The translations under genes and the position numbers were made by a program. Shown piece after piece: positions 37,313-46,258 of a stretch of 64,000 bases of DNA (position 1 is the first letter of the stretch; every line of letters begins with the position of its first letter). The notes beneath the pieces were generated by a model. The model worked only from the letters and a program-made list of their open reading frames with translations, made no database searches and was not told the DNA's origin. Origin of the DNA: Phenylobacterium sp. J367 (lineage in GTDB: Bacteria; Pseudomonadota; Alphaproteobacteria; Caulobacterales; Caulobacteraceae); NCBI RefSeq assembly GCF_024699985.1, contig NZ_JAJONA010000001.1:3044501-3108500 (forward strand), given 5' to 3'.

Positions 37313-38260
37313 ATGACTGACCTTTCGCCCAGCGCCATGATCCGCCAGGTCGGCTCCGGCCTCCTGTCGTTCCCTGTGACGCACTTCGATTCCGAGGGCC
37401 GGTTCGACGCGGCGGCCTATGGCGCGCATTGCGACTGGATGCTGCAGCATGACGTGGCGGCGCTGTTCGCCGCCGGCGGCACGGGCGAGTTCTTCTCCCT
37501 CGCGCCGGAAGAGGTGGAGCAGGTCGTCCGCGCCGCTGTCGAGGCCGCCGCCGGCCGCAAACCGGTGATCGCCGGCGCCGGCTACGGCACCGCCATCGCC
37601 ACCGACCTGGCCCAGCGCGCCGAGCGCGCGGGCGCCGACGGCATCCTTCTGTTGCCGCCCTACCTCGTGAACTCCACCGACGCCGGCCTCGCGGCGCACG
37701 TGGAGGCCGTGTGCAACTCCACGGGCCTGGGCGTCATCGTCTACAACCGCGACAACGCCATCCTTGGCGAGGACGCCCTGGCGCGCCTCTGCGAGCGCTG
37801 CCCGAACCTCGTCGGCTACAAGGACGGCGTCGGCGACGTGGAGCTGATGATGCGCATCTACGCGCGCCTCGGCGACCGGCTGACCTATATCGGCGGCCTG
37901 CCGACGGCCGAGACCTTCGCGCTGCCATACCTGGAGATGGGCGTCACCACCTACTCCTCGGCGATCTACAACTTCATGCCGGAGTGGGCGCTCCGCTTCT
38001 ACGCCGCCGTGCGGGCCCAGGACCGGACGACCGTCATCCAGATGCTGTCGGACTTCGTCCTGCCCTACATCGCCATCCGCAACCGCGGGAAGGGCTACGC
38101 CGTCTCGATCGTGAAGGCCGGCATGCGCTCGGTCGGCCGCCCGGCCGGCCCGGTGCGCACGCCGCTCACCGACCTGACCGCGGCCGAGCAGGGCGAGCTC
38201 GACGCCCTGGTCGCCCGGGCGTCCGGGGGGCTTTCCGGGAGCGCCCGCAGGACGGCCTGA
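37313..38260 (+). CDS. kdgD: 5-dehydro-4-deoxyglucarate dehydratase
   Basis: A 315-residue member of the DHDPS/NAL aldolase family. Visible are GGTGE at 55-59, the Tyr of VIVYNRDN (Y144) and the Schiff-base lysine in [11 protein letters not shown] (K170). The sequence pattern ([10 protein letters not shown] at the start, [19 protein letters not shown] later) fits KdgD, which decarboxylates and dehydrates 5-keto-4-deoxy-D-glucarate to 2,5-dioxopentanoate. It lies between the transporter and the glucarate dehydratase gene. Start at 37313 follows TTAGGGAAA. Confidence 0.9.
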   Translation: MTDLSPSAMIRQVGSGLLSFPVTHFDSEGRFDAAAYGAHCDWMLQHDVAALFAAGGTGEFFSLAPEEVEQVVRAAVEAAAGRKPVIAGAGYGTAIATDLAQRAERAGADGILLLPPYLVNSTDAGLAAHVEAVCNSTGLGVIVYNRDNAILGEDALARLCERCPNLVGYKDGVGDVELMMRIYARLGDRLTYIGGLPTAETFALPYLEMGVTTYSSAIYNFMPEWALRFYAAVRAQDRTTVIQMLSDFVLPYIAIRNRGKGYAVSIVKAGMRSVGRPAGPVRTPLTDLTAAEQGELDALVARASGGLSGSARRTA

Positions 38261-38362
38261 GTTCAAGGAGCTTGTGTGGCGGTCGGCTGCTCACGACCGC
38301 CCCGCGAGGCTTGCGCCGGCCGTCGTGGCCGGCGCATCTCGTTCTGGAAGGACCCTGAGACC

Positions 38363-39701
38363 ATGCCGGCCCGCGACGGTTCGCCGACCATCACCGAGAT
38401 GCGCGTCGTGCCGGTGGCCGGCCGCGACAGCATGCTCCTCAACCTCTCGGGCGCGCACGGTCCCTACTTCACCCGCAACATCGTCCTCCTGACCGACAGC
38501 TCGGGCGCGGTCGGCGTCGGCGAGGTCCCGGGCGGACCGATGATCCAGCAGACCCTAGAGGACGCCCGCGAGCTGGTGATCGGCCGGCCGGTGGCGGGCT
38601 TCCGCACCGTGCTGAACGAGGTCCGCCGCCGCTTCGCCGAGCGCGACGCCGGCGGGCGGGGCCTGCAGACCTTCGACCTGCGCGTCACCATCCACGCGGT
38701 CACGGCGCTCGAGGCCGCCTTCCTCGACCTGCTGGGCAAGCTGCTCGATCAGCCGGCCTGCGCCCTGCTGGGCGACGGCCAGCAGCGCGACGACGTGCCG
38801 ATGCTGGGCTACCTGTTCTTCGTCGGCGACCGCAACGTCACCGGCCTCGACTACCCCGACGGCTCCGACGCGACCGACCACTGGACCCGGCTACGCAACG
38901 AGACGGCGCTCGACCCTGAAGCCGTGGTCCGCCTCGCCGAGGCCGCCCGCGATCGCTACGGCTTCCGGGACTTCAAGCTGAAGGGCGGCGTGCTGGCCGG
39001 CGAGGCCGAAGTGGACGCCGTCGTCGCGCTCGCCGAGCGGTTCCCGGACGCCAACGTCACCATCGACCCCAACGGTGCCTGGTCGCTGGCCGACGCCGTC
39101 CGACTGATGTCGCCGCTCCGGGGCGTGCTGGCCTATGCGGAGGACCCCTGCGGCGCCGAGCGCGGCTTCTCCGGCCGCGAGGTGATGGCCGAGTTCCGCC
39201 GGGCCACGGGCCTGCGGACCGCCACCAACATGGTCGCCACCGACTGGCGCGAGATGGGCCACGCGATCCAGCTCCAGTCGGTCGACATCCCGCTGGCCGA
39301 TCCGCACTTCTGGACCATGGCCGGCGCGGTCCGCGTGGCCCAGATGTGCCACGACTGGGGCCTCACCTGGGGCTCTCACTCCAACAACCACTTCGATGTC
39401 TCGCTAGCCATGTTCACCCACGCCGCGGCCGCCGCGCCGGGCGAGATCACGGCCGTCGACACCCACTGGATCTGGCAGGACGGCCAGCGGCTGACCCAGG
39501 AGCCGCCGCGGATCCGGGGGCGGAAAGGTCGCCGTGCCCGACCGTCCCGGCCTCGGGGTCGACGTCGACCTCGCCGAGCTGGAGAAGGCCCACGAACTCT
39601 ACAGGTGCGTCGGAGGCGGCGCCCGCGACGACGCGGCGGCGATGCAGCACCTGATCCCCGGCTGGACCTTCGACAACAGGCGGCCGGCTCTGGTCCGCTA
39701 G
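38363..39701 (+). CDS. gudD: Glucarate dehydratase (frameshifted)
   Basis: Enolase-superfamily dehydratase of about 445 residues that converts D-glucarate to 5-keto-4-deoxyglucarate. Motifs: FKLKGG (K-X-K catalytic pair), the metal ligand in [21 protein letters not shown] and the catalytic histidine in [10 protein letters not shown]. An extra G in the run at 39516-39520 shifts the tail; repaired, it reads [18 protein letters not shown] and ends RRPALVR. The ATG at 38363 was chosen because the protein then begins [17 protein letters not shown] as in the family. Its stop shares CTAG with the convergent LysR gene. Confidence 0.92.
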
Positions 39702-40618
39702 GCGGCTTCCGCCGCGGCCTCCTTCACGAGGCTCTGGGCCAGCTCGACCACGTGCTCGACGAGCTGGTTGGCGGTGTCCTTGCGCCACACGAGATAGAGC
39801 TCGGCCTGCCTCGGGCGCTTGGTGGCCAGCGGCCGGAAGACGACGCGCTCGTAGCGCAGAGCCGCCGCCGAGGCCGGCACGACCGCCAGGCCGACGCCGG
39901 CCCGGACGAGGGCAAGGATGGAGTGGATCTGCACCATATGCTGCACGTGCCTTGGGAAGACCCCGTGCTCCTCCAGCACCGAGACCACGAGGTCGTGGAA
40001 GTACCGGGCGTCGTGGGACGAGTACATGATGAAGCTCTCGCCCTGCAGGTCCTTCGGGCGGATGGCCTCGTGGCTCGCCAGGTGGTGCCCCTCGGGCAGG
40101 GCCACGACCATGGGCTCGGCGGTCACCCGCACGGCGCTCAGCTCCGAGCGGCTGACCGGCGGCCGAAGCAGGCCGATGTCGATCTGGCCCGACACCAGGG
40201 CCTCGATCTGGTCGCGGGTGACGGTCTCGTTCAGCACGAGGCCGATGTCCGGCAGGGCCTCCTGGCAGGCCATGACGAGGGATGGCAGGTAGCTGTAGGC
40301 CGTCGCCGCGGTGAAGCCGATCCGCAGGGTGCCGATCTTGCCGGCGTCCGCCCGCTTGGCGACCGCCACGGCGATGTCGGTCTGGCGCAGGATCCGCTGG
40401 GCCTCCGGCAGGAAACTCCGGCCGGCCGCGGTCAGGCGTACGCTGCGGCTGTTCCGCTCCAGCAGCGCCACGTCGAGGATGCGCTCCAGAACCTGGATCT
40501 GCCGGCTGAGCGGCGGCTGGGTCATGTTCAGCCGCGCCGCGGCGCGGCCGAAATGGAGCTCCTCGGCCACGGCCACGAAGCAGCGGAGGTGGGAGAGGTC
40601 GAACTGGGCGTGTTGCAC
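39698..40618 (-). CDS. LysR family transcriptional regulator
   Basis: A 306-residue LysR-type regulator. The N-terminal winged helix reads [39 protein letters not shown], followed by a two-lobed ligand-binding domain ([28 protein letters not shown]). It lies immediately downstream of and convergent to gudD, sharing four bases, so it probably senses glucarate or a pathway intermediate and acts at the divergent region 37014-37312. That assignment is from context. Confidence 0.9.
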   Translation of the reverse strand: MQHAQFDLSHLRCFVAVAEELHFGRAAARLNMTQPPLSRQIQVLERILDVALLERNSRSVRLTAAGRSFLPEAQRILRQTDIAVAVAKRADAGKIGTLRIGFTAATAYSYLPSLVMACQEALPDIGLVLNETVTRDQIEALVSGQIDIGLLRPPVSRSELSAVRVTAEPMVVALPEGHHLASHEAIRPKDLQGESFIMYSSHDARYFHDLVVSVLEEHGVFPRHVQHMVQIHSILALVRAGVGLAVVPASAAALRYERVVFRPLATKRPRQAELYLVWRKDTANQLVEHVVELAQSLVKEAAAEAA

Positions 40619-40760
40619 GGCGCATACTCTCGGACGCGGACCTGCGATGCCTAGCCTGCATCGGTCCCGCCTGGAAGCCGCCCCCGCGCGAATGGCTGAA
40701 CATGCTTAACCGCCCGTTCACCATATTGCGCGACCATGAGCCAGCTAAGGAGGCGCGGTC

Positions 40761-40934
40761 ATGTACCGGGTGGAAGTGCGGTACATCGGTGAAGGGATCT
40801 GGCGCCCGGCGGCTCTGCCGGCGACCCTTCAGGCTGCCTACGGCCAGGCCGGCGTGCTGTCCAACAGCCGCACCGCCGATCAGGCGCGCGTCGTCGCCGC
40901 CGAGCCTCTGCGCATCCTCGACCGCCGCGTCTGA
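40761..40934 (+). CDS. Small uncharacterised protein (57 aa)
   Basis: ATG at 40761 lies ten bases after a perfect AAGGAGG, and the frame runs 57 codons to TGA at 40932-40934. The protein starts MYRVEVRYIGEGIWRP and ends AAEPLRILDRRV; a compact beta-alpha layout is likely. There is no known motif, signal or membrane segment. The strong ribosome site and codon use like its neighbours make it a likely real gene. A hairpin follows the stop. Confidence 0.6.
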   Translation: MYRVEVRYIGEGIWRPAALPATLQAAYGQAGVLSNSRTADQARVVAAEPLRILDRRV

Positions 40935-40942
40935 ACGCAGGA

Positions 40943-40960
40943 AGGGCGCCTGCGCGCCCT
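40943..40960 (+). terminator. Hairpin after the 57-aa gene
   Basis: AGGGCGC (40943-40949), loop CTGC, GCGCCCT (40954-40960), followed by CGACCTTTCC. The T tract is weak. A second hairpin, CCCGCGTCC/GGACGCGGG (40991-41014), lies between here and the flagellin stop and may serve the minus strand. Confidence 0.4.
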
Positions 40961-41061
40961 CGACCTTTCCCTCGATCCGGCCCCACCGCACCCGCGTCCC
41001 CGAGAGGACGCGGGCCGGCGGAGCGGTCGGGGGCGGGCGGACCCGCCCCCTCGCGCAAACG

Positions 41062-41895
41062 CTAGCGGAACAGGCCCAGCAGCGTCGCCGACGCCTGGTT
41101 GGCGATCGACAAGGCCTGGATGCCCAGCTGCTGCTTTGTCTGCAGGGACTGGAGCTTGGCGCTTTCCTTCGCGAGGTCCGCGTCGACAAGGTTGCCGACC
41201 CCCGCGTCCAGGGTGTCCTGCAGCTTCACGACGAAGCCGAGGTGGGATTCCAGCGACTTCGACCCGGTGCCCAGCTTGAAGAGCGCGCTGGACGTGGCGA
41301 TGATCGCGGCGTTGAGGGTTGCGATCATCGAAGACGCGGCCGAGGCCGTGCTGATCGAGGACGTGGACGTCAGCGAGCCCATCGCCGCGCCGCCCAGGGA
41401 AAGGTCCTGGGCCGAGACGGTGATGTGCGAGGTGCCGTCGGCATTGGCGAGCGCCTGTACCGTGGTGCCGCTCGACTCGATCATGTTGGCGCCGTTGAAG
41501 ATGGCGTTGTCCACGGCCTTGGTGATCTGGTCGCGGAGCGAGATGAAGTCGTCGTTCAGAGCCGTGCGGCTGTTGGAGTCGAGGGTCACGTCCGAGGCTG
41601 CGAGCGCCTTCTCCTTCATCAGGATCAGGAGCTCGGAGATGCTCTCGCCGGCGGAGACGGCCACGTCGACGGTCGATTGACCGCGTTGCAGCGACTCCTT
41701 GACGGCGTTCAGCGAGTTGGAGGTGGCGCGCTGGTTTTGGGCAATGGCCCAGATGGCGCCATTGTCCTTCACGCTGCCAACCCTTTTGCCGGTGTTGATC
41801 CGGGCCTGCGTCGTCTGCAGGTCCCCGTTGGTCTGGTTCAGGTTCTGGAGGGCGATCATCGCCCCCACGTTGGTGTTGACGCTGTTCATGGGCAT
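41062..41895 (-). CDS. Flagellin
   Basis: A 277-residue flagellin, the filament subunit. The conserved N-terminal D0/D1 region begins [20 protein letters not shown] and reads [27 protein letters not shown]. The C-terminal D0/D1 region reads [40 protein letters not shown]. The Ser/Thr-rich middle is short, as in Caulobacter flagellins of about 275 residues. No other flagellar gene is nearby. Upstream on the minus strand are a sigma-54-like promoter and inverted repeats. The start could be ATG 41895 or the ATG two codons later. Confidence 0.95.
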   Translation of the reverse strand: MPMNSVNTNVGAMIALQNLNQTNGDLQTTQARINTGKRVGSVKDNGAIWAIAQNQRATSNSLNAVKESLQRGQSTVDVAVSAGESISELLILMKEKALAASDVTLDSNSRTALNDDFISLRDQITKAVDNAIFNGANMIESSGTTVQALANADGTSHITVSAQDLSLGGAAMGSLTSTSSISTASAASSMIATLNAAIIATSSALFKLGTGSKSLESHLGFVVKLQDTLDAGVGNLVDADLAKESAKLQSLQTKQQLGIQALSIANQASATLLGLFR

Positions 41896-41970
41896 GAAGA
41901 GCGGATCCTTCTTTCAAGGCATGGCGACCGTCGGTTGGGCGGTCGGGGCGTTCTGCCCATCGAAGGCATG

Positions 41971-41985
41971 GCAATTCCTGCACCG
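41971..41985 (-). promoter_or_regulatory. Candidate sigma-54 promoter for flagellin
   Basis: On the minus strand CGGTGC (-24) is followed after five bases by TTGC (-12), with the invariant GG and GC ten bases apart. The consensus is TGGCAC-N5-TTGC. It lies about 75 bases before the flagellin ATG. Caulobacter flagellin genes of this class are known to use sigma-54. Confidence 0.5.
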
Positions 41986-42033
41986 TTGTTCGGCGAAGCA
42001 AATCCTCTGATTTGTAACGATAATCACGCTAAG

Positions 42034-42096
42034 CGGCAGGAACTGCCGGGGTAAAACATGCCTACCGAACGGTAAAACTTGCCGGACGCCCGGCAA
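42034..42096. promoter_or_regulatory. Two perfect palindromes upstream of the flagellin promoter
   Basis: CGGCAG-GAA-CTGCCG (42034-42048) and TTGCCGG-ACGC-CCGGCAA (42079-42096) lie about 50 to 125 bases upstream of the sigma-54-like element, the usual position of enhancers. Their shared GGCA/TGCC core suggests one regulator, possibly FlbD. The surrounding DNA is relatively AT-rich. Confidence 0.45.
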
Positions 42097-42147
42097 CTTC
42101 TACCGGTTCCGGCAGAGATTTCCCGGCCGGAACTGCCGCGGGAGCCC

Positions 42148-42624
42148 CTAGCCTCGACGCTCGCGGCCTCGGTAGGCAGGGTCCTGACGTCGGCGCCGGT
42201 CCGGTCCGAAGTACCCTTGGGTCTGCACGAAGGGCCGCGGCCGAAAGATGAGCGCCATCATCCGCTCGTGGAAGCCCGTCACCGTGAACGGCTTCACCAG
42301 GTATTCGCTGACGCCGGCGTCGCGGGCCGCGGCCACGACGCTGGCCTCGCCCGACCCCGTCAGCATCAGTATCGGCAGGAAGGCGGCGGTCGTCTCGCCT
42401 GGCCGCCGGATGCGGCGCACGAGGTCGAGGCCGTCGCCGTTGTGGAAGGTGCGGTCCACGATGAGGAGGTCGAAGGCGCGGCGCTCAAGAAGGGCCCAGG
42501 CCTCAGTGGGGCTGGCGGCGACTTCGATGTCGCGCGCCCCGAAGCCGGCGAGAACGCTACGGATCAATTCGATCATCTGACGGTGATCCTCGACAATGAG
42601 GATGCGGGTGGCGCTTAAGTCCAT
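42148..42624 (-). CDS. Single-domain response regulator (CheY-like)
   Basis: A 158-residue receiver protein. The acidic pair is in RILIVEDHR, the phospho-acceptor Asp in LLIVDRTFHNGDG, the Thr in ILMLTGSG and the Lys in YLVKPF. A basic tail ending YFGPDRRRRQDPAYRGRERRG follows, typical of a Caulobacterales receiver subfamily. There is no output domain, so it probably acts by protein contact. It lies upstream of flagellin on the same strand but separated by the flagellin control region; a link to motility is only positional. Confidence 0.85.
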   Translation of the reverse strand: MDLSATRILIVEDHRQMIELIRSVLAGFGARDIEVAASPTEAWALLERRAFDLLIVDRTFHNGDGLDLVRRIRRPGETTAAFLPILMLTGSGEASVVAAARDAGVSEYLVKPFTVTGFHERMMALIFRPRPFVQTQGYFGPDRRRRQDPAYRGRERRG

Positions 42625-42787
42625 CGCGCCTTATGGCCGCCGCGCCTTCGCCCTTTCGAGGGGCAAGTTACCCAAATTGAGGTGCCTCAGAGGCGAGTCC
42701 GATTCCGTCCTGTCCGCGCCTGTGATCTCTCGCGCAGCGACTGTCGCCCGAGCCGCGCCGCGGAGCCGGAGCAGCGTTGGGGAGCCT

Positions 42788-42992
42788 ATGGACGACCTTG
42801 AACAGCAGGTGTTCGCGCTGGAGCTTCTGCTCGCGCTGAGGCTGGCCTCCGATGGTCCCGAGACGCGGGCGCGCCTGGCTGACGCGATCCGGCAGGCCCC
42901 CCGCCGGCGCCTCCGAGACCGAGCGCGGCATCCGCGCGCGGGCCTTCGCCATCCTGGTGTCGGGGGACGGCCCGCGGGCGCTCGAGCCCTGA
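42788..42992 (+). CDS. Small uncharacterised protein, about 67 aa (frameshifted)
   Basis: ATG at 42788 is five bases after GGGGAG and begins MDDLEQQVFALELLLALRLA, a strongly amphipathic helix. The six-C run at 42897-42902 carries one base too many. Removing it gives AIRQAPAGASETERGIRARAFAILVSGDGPRALEP and a stop at 42990-42992. It is acidic and helical, with no known motif. I cannot name a function. Confidence 0.5.
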
Positions 42993-43121
42993 TCGCGACG
43001 AACGGCGTTCGCTCATCCTCGGACTGTGCTAGGCTTGGGGCCTGAGGTTTGTGGTCCGGATCCCGCCATGAGCCGTTTCGTGGCGACGAGTTCCCCGGCC
43101 ATGCCTCGAGGGAGCCCGAGC

Positions 43122-43988
43122 ATGGCTGCGCAGCCGCATATCCAGAATCCGTTCGAATTCGTCCTCGAGGGCCTGACCCGCAGCGCGTCCGCCGCCGAGC
43201 GGGCGCTCCGCGCGCCGCCGGCGCGGCACGACGCCGTCGCCCCCGCGGTGCGGCGGATCGGGGCTGCCGACCTGATGGCGGCGCTGCGCGAGGGGCTGCA
43301 CGACCTTGGCGTGGCCCGCGCCGACGTGGTCTTCCTCGCCCTGATCTATCCGGTGGCCGGCCTCGTGCTGGCCGCGCTCGCCTTCCAGTACCAGATGCTG
43401 CCGCTGGTCTTCCCGCTGGTCTCCGGCTTCGCCCTCCTCGGGCCGCTGGCGGCGATCGGGCTTTACGAGATCAGCCGCCGGCTGGAACAGGGCGAGGCGG
43501 TCTCCTGGACCGTGGCGGCCAAGGTCCTGGGGTCGCCGGCCCTGGGCTCGATCATCGGCCTGGGCTCGGTGCTGCTCGCCCTGTTCGCCTTCTGGATGGC
43601 CGCCGCCTGGGGCATCTATGCGGTGACCGTCGGGCCCGAGGCGCCGACGTCCGTCGCCAGCTTCTTGCGCGACGTGCTGACGACGCCGGCCGGCTGGACC
43701 ATGACCGTCGTCGGCGTCGGCGTAGGCTTCGTCTTCGCGGTCGTGGTGCTGGCGATCAGCGTGATTTCCTTCCCCCTCCTGCTCGACCGGGACGTGGGGA
43801 TGACGCGGGCGATCCAGACCTCGCTGAAGGCGGTGGCCGCCAATCCTGGGACCATGGCGCTCTGGGGCGCGATCGTGGCCGGCGCCCTGATCCTCGGCTC
43901 CCTGCCTGCGCTGGCGGGGCTGATTTTCGTCATGCCGCTGCTCGGCCACGCCACCTGGCATCTCTACCGCCGCCTGGTGGAGGACTGA
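43122..43988 (+). CDS. DUF2189 family membrane protein
   Basis: A 288-residue integral membrane protein with about six hydrophobic segments. Among them are FLALIYPVAGLVLAALAF, MLPLVFPLVSGFALLGPLAAIGLYEISRRLEQGE, SIIGLGSVLLALFAFWMAAAWGIYAV, WTMTVVGVGVGFVFAVVVLAISVISFPLLLDR, and a final pair. The GFALLGPLAAIGLYEISRRLE and SFPLLLDRDVG stretches are the DUF2189 signature. Function is unknown. I chose ATG 43122, behind GAGGGAG. Confidence 0.85.
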   Translation: MAAQPHIQNPFEFVLEGLTRSASAAERALRAPPARHDAVAPAVRRIGAADLMAALREGLHDLGVARADVVFLALIYPVAGLVLAALAFQYQMLPLVFPLVSGFALLGPLAAIGLYEISRRLEQGEAVSWTVAAKVLGSPALGSIIGLGSVLLALFAFWMAAAWGIYAVTVGPEAPTSVASFLRDVLTTPAGWTMTVVGVGVGFVFAVVVLAISVISFPLLLDRDVGMTRAIQTSLKAVAANPGTMALWGAIVAGALILGSLPALAGLIFVMPLLGHATWHLYRRLVED

Positions 43989-44079
43989 TCGTCCGCAGGC
44001 GTTCGCTTCCCGCTAGGCTTGATCCCCGCTTCGGCCCATCCTAGGGCGGCAAGGCGGCGGCAGCCGAGCGAGGGGACAG

Positions 44080-44769
44080 GTGAACGAGAACCCGGGGACG
44101 ACGCCGCGCGGGCGGCGGCCGAAAGGGCAGGGACCCGACCTGCGCGAGGCGATCCTCGACGCGGCCGAGGCCCTGTTCTCCCGGCACGGCTTCTACGGCG
44201 TCACCGTCCGGCAGGTGGCGGCGGAGGCCGGCGTCGATACCGCGCTGATCCACTACTACTTCGGCGCCAAGCGCGAGCTGTTCGACAGCGTGTTCGCGAG
44301 GCGGGCCGAGATCCTCAACGACGCCCGCCAAACCGCCATGGAGGCCTATGTCGCCCAGGCCGCCGGCGGACTGACGGTGGAAGGGATCATCGAGGCCTTC
44401 ATCGGGCCGCTGATCGCGCTCTCGGACACCAAGGACGAAGGCTGGAAGAACTATTTCCGACTGGTGGCGCTGGTGAACAACACCCCGGCCTGGGGCGGCG
44501 AGACCATGCACCGGTTCTTCGACCCGGTCGTCCACCGGCTGGTCGACACGCTGAAGTCCGCCATGCCGGACGCCGAGATCCGCGACCTCTACTGGTGCTA
44601 CCAGTTCCTGACCGGGTCCATGATGCTGGCGCTGTCCGAGACTGGCCGGATCGACCAGCTCTCGGACGGACTTTGCCGCTCCACCGACCTGGAGGCTGTT
44701 CGCGCCCGGCTCTACGCCTACTGCGCCGCCGGGATCGAGGAGGTCGTGCGTCGGCGACCTGGGGCCTGA
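44080..44769 (+). CDS. TetR family transcriptional regulator (second)
   Basis: A 229-residue TetR protein. The helix-turn-helix is at about residues 24-70 (ILDAAEALFSRHGFYGVTVRQVAAEAGVDTALIHYYFGAKRELFDSVF). The ligand domain has DEGWKNYFRLVALVNNTP, FFDPVVHRLVDTLKSAMPD and FLTGSMMLALSETGRIDQLSDGLC, parallel to the regulator at 19946. Start is the GTG at 44080 behind GAGGGGACA. It precedes a serine hydrolase, a TonB receptor and an MFS gene, which it probably controls. Confidence 0.9.
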   Translation: MNENPGTTPRGRRPKGQGPDLREAILDAAEALFSRHGFYGVTVRQVAAEAGVDTALIHYYFGAKRELFDSVFARRAEILNDARQTAMEAYVAQAAGGLTVEGIIEAFIGPLIALSDTKDEGWKNYFRLVALVNNTPAWGGETMHRFFDPVVHRLVDTLKSAMPDAEIRDLYWCYQFLTGSMMLALSETGRIDQLSDGLCRSTDLEAVRARLYAYCAAGIEEVVRRRPGA

Positions 44770-44839
44770 GGGCTGGCGTACCGGAGTTTCTGACGGCAGA
44801 GTGCTCCCAACCAAGATGAAATGGAGGGGAGGAGCCACC

Positions 44840-46084
44840 ATGATCGCCAATGCCTCGCGCCGCAGCCTGCTGGCCGGCGCGGCCGCCTTCATCGCCGCGG
44901 GGCCGGCGCGCGCCGCGAGCCTTTCGCCGCCGCAAGCCGTGGGCTTCGATCCGGCCGGTGTCGCCGCGCTGAACAGCCAGATGCACGCCCTGGTGGACCA
45001 GCAGAAGCTGGCGGGCGTCGTCACCCTGTTGGCTCGCAAGGGCCGGGTGGTGAACCTCGACGCCTACGGGTCACTGGACGCCGCCGAGAAGACCCCCGTG
45101 CGCGCGGACAGCATCTTCCGGATCGCTTCCATGACCAAGCCGATCACCGGCGTGGCGATGATGCAGCTCTACGAGCAGGGGCGGTGGCGGCTGGACGATC
45201 CGGTGGCGAAGCACATCCCCGAGTTCGCCGGCCTGAAGGTGAAGTCCGCCGACGGGAGCCTCGTCGACCAGGCCCAGCCGATGACCATGGCCCAGCTCAT
45301 GAGCCACACGGCCGGGTTCGGGGTCAGCGCCCTCTATGAGAACGACAAGCTCGGCGAGACCGACCTGCAGGGCATGATCGAGAAGCTCGCCAAGCTGCCG
45401 CTCGCCAGCCAGCCCGGGACCGACTGGGCCTACGGGCCGGTGGTGAACGTCCAGGGCTATGTGGTCGAGAAGCTCTCCGGAAAGTCGCTGGACCGATACT
45501 TCCAGGACCACATCTTCACGCCGCTGAAGATGCCGGACACCCAGTTCTGGGTGGAGCCGGCGAAGGCGGCGCGGGTCTCGAAGATCCACACCTACGACGC
45601 CGGCGGGAAGATCGTCCCGACCGAGAGCCGGGTCCAGACGACGAAGCCGCGGTTCCTGTCCGGAAGCGGCGGGCTCTATTCGACGGCGGAGGACTACTTC
45701 CGCTTCTGCCAGGCCCTGCTGAACGGCGGCGAGCTCGACGGCGCGCGCATCCTGAAGCCCGAGACGGTCCGCCTGATGCGCCAGGATGTGCTGCGCCCCG
45801 GCGTGAAGGTCGATCTCTACGGTCCCAACCAGGAAGGCCTGGGCTTCGGCATGGACTTCGCGGTCCACAAGCGCCCAGCCGAGAGTGGTCTGCCGCACGG
45901 CCTCGACAGCTACTGGTGGGGCGGGGCGTTCGGCACCTGGTTCTGGATCGATCCGACCAACGAGGTCGTCTTCGTGGGCATGATCCAGAACGTCCGCGGC
46001 TCGATCCCGGGCGCCGGCACCCCGGAAGTGCGGACCAGCTCCGCCAACGCCGTTTACGCCGCGCTGAGCTCCCGCAAGGCCTGA
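44840..46084 (+). CDS. Exported serine hydrolase, beta-lactamase class C-like
   Basis: A 414-residue protein of the beta-lactamase/esterase EstB family. The signal peptide has a twin-arginine-like start (SRRSLLAGAAAFIAAGPARA). The catalytic S97-X2-K100 is in RIASMTKPITGVAMMQLYEQG, and the YWWGGAFGTWFWIDP region carries the C-terminal motif. Members are esterases or peptidases as often as true lactamases, so antibiotic resistance should not be assumed. ATG 44840 follows GGGGAGGAG. It lies upstream of a receptor and transporter, as the carboxylesterase does in the other module. Confidence 0.88.
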   Translation: MIANASRRSLLAGAAAFIAAGPARAASLSPPQAVGFDPAGVAALNSQMHALVDQQKLAGVVTLLARKGRVVNLDAYGSLDAAEKTPVRADSIFRIASMTKPITGVAMMQLYEQGRWRLDDPVAKHIPEFAGLKVKSADGSLVDQAQPMTMAQLMSHTAGFGVSALYENDKLGETDLQGMIEKLAKLPLASQPGTDWAYGPVVNVQGYVVEKLSGKSLDRYFQDHIFTPLKMPDTQFWVEPAKAARVSKIHTYDAGGKIVPTESRVQTTKPRFLSGSGGLYSTAEDYFRFCQALLNGGELDGARILKPETVRLMRQDVLRPGVKVDLYGPNQEGLGFGMDFAVHKRPAESGLPHGLDSYWWGGAFGTWFWIDPTNEVVFVGMIQNVRGSIPGAGTPEVRTSSANAVYAALSSRKA

Positions 46085-46258
46085 TCAGCGCCACTGTGGC
46101 GTAAATTCATCACCTGATTAAAAACCGTGCGCGCACCCGCCGGCGGCGCTGGCGCGTCGGCGGCGAAGTGCGGCACAACTCCCATTAATTCGCATAGCGA
46201 TGAATTCAGCGCCGACCGCCGCTCCATGGGGGACGGACGGAGGCGCTGGGAGGATCTT

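Noticed and set aside
44840..46084. Antibiotic-resistance beta-lactamase
   Set aside because: The SMTK motif shows only the class-C/EstB fold. The context with a receptor and MFS favours an esterase or peptidase, so resistance is not claimed.
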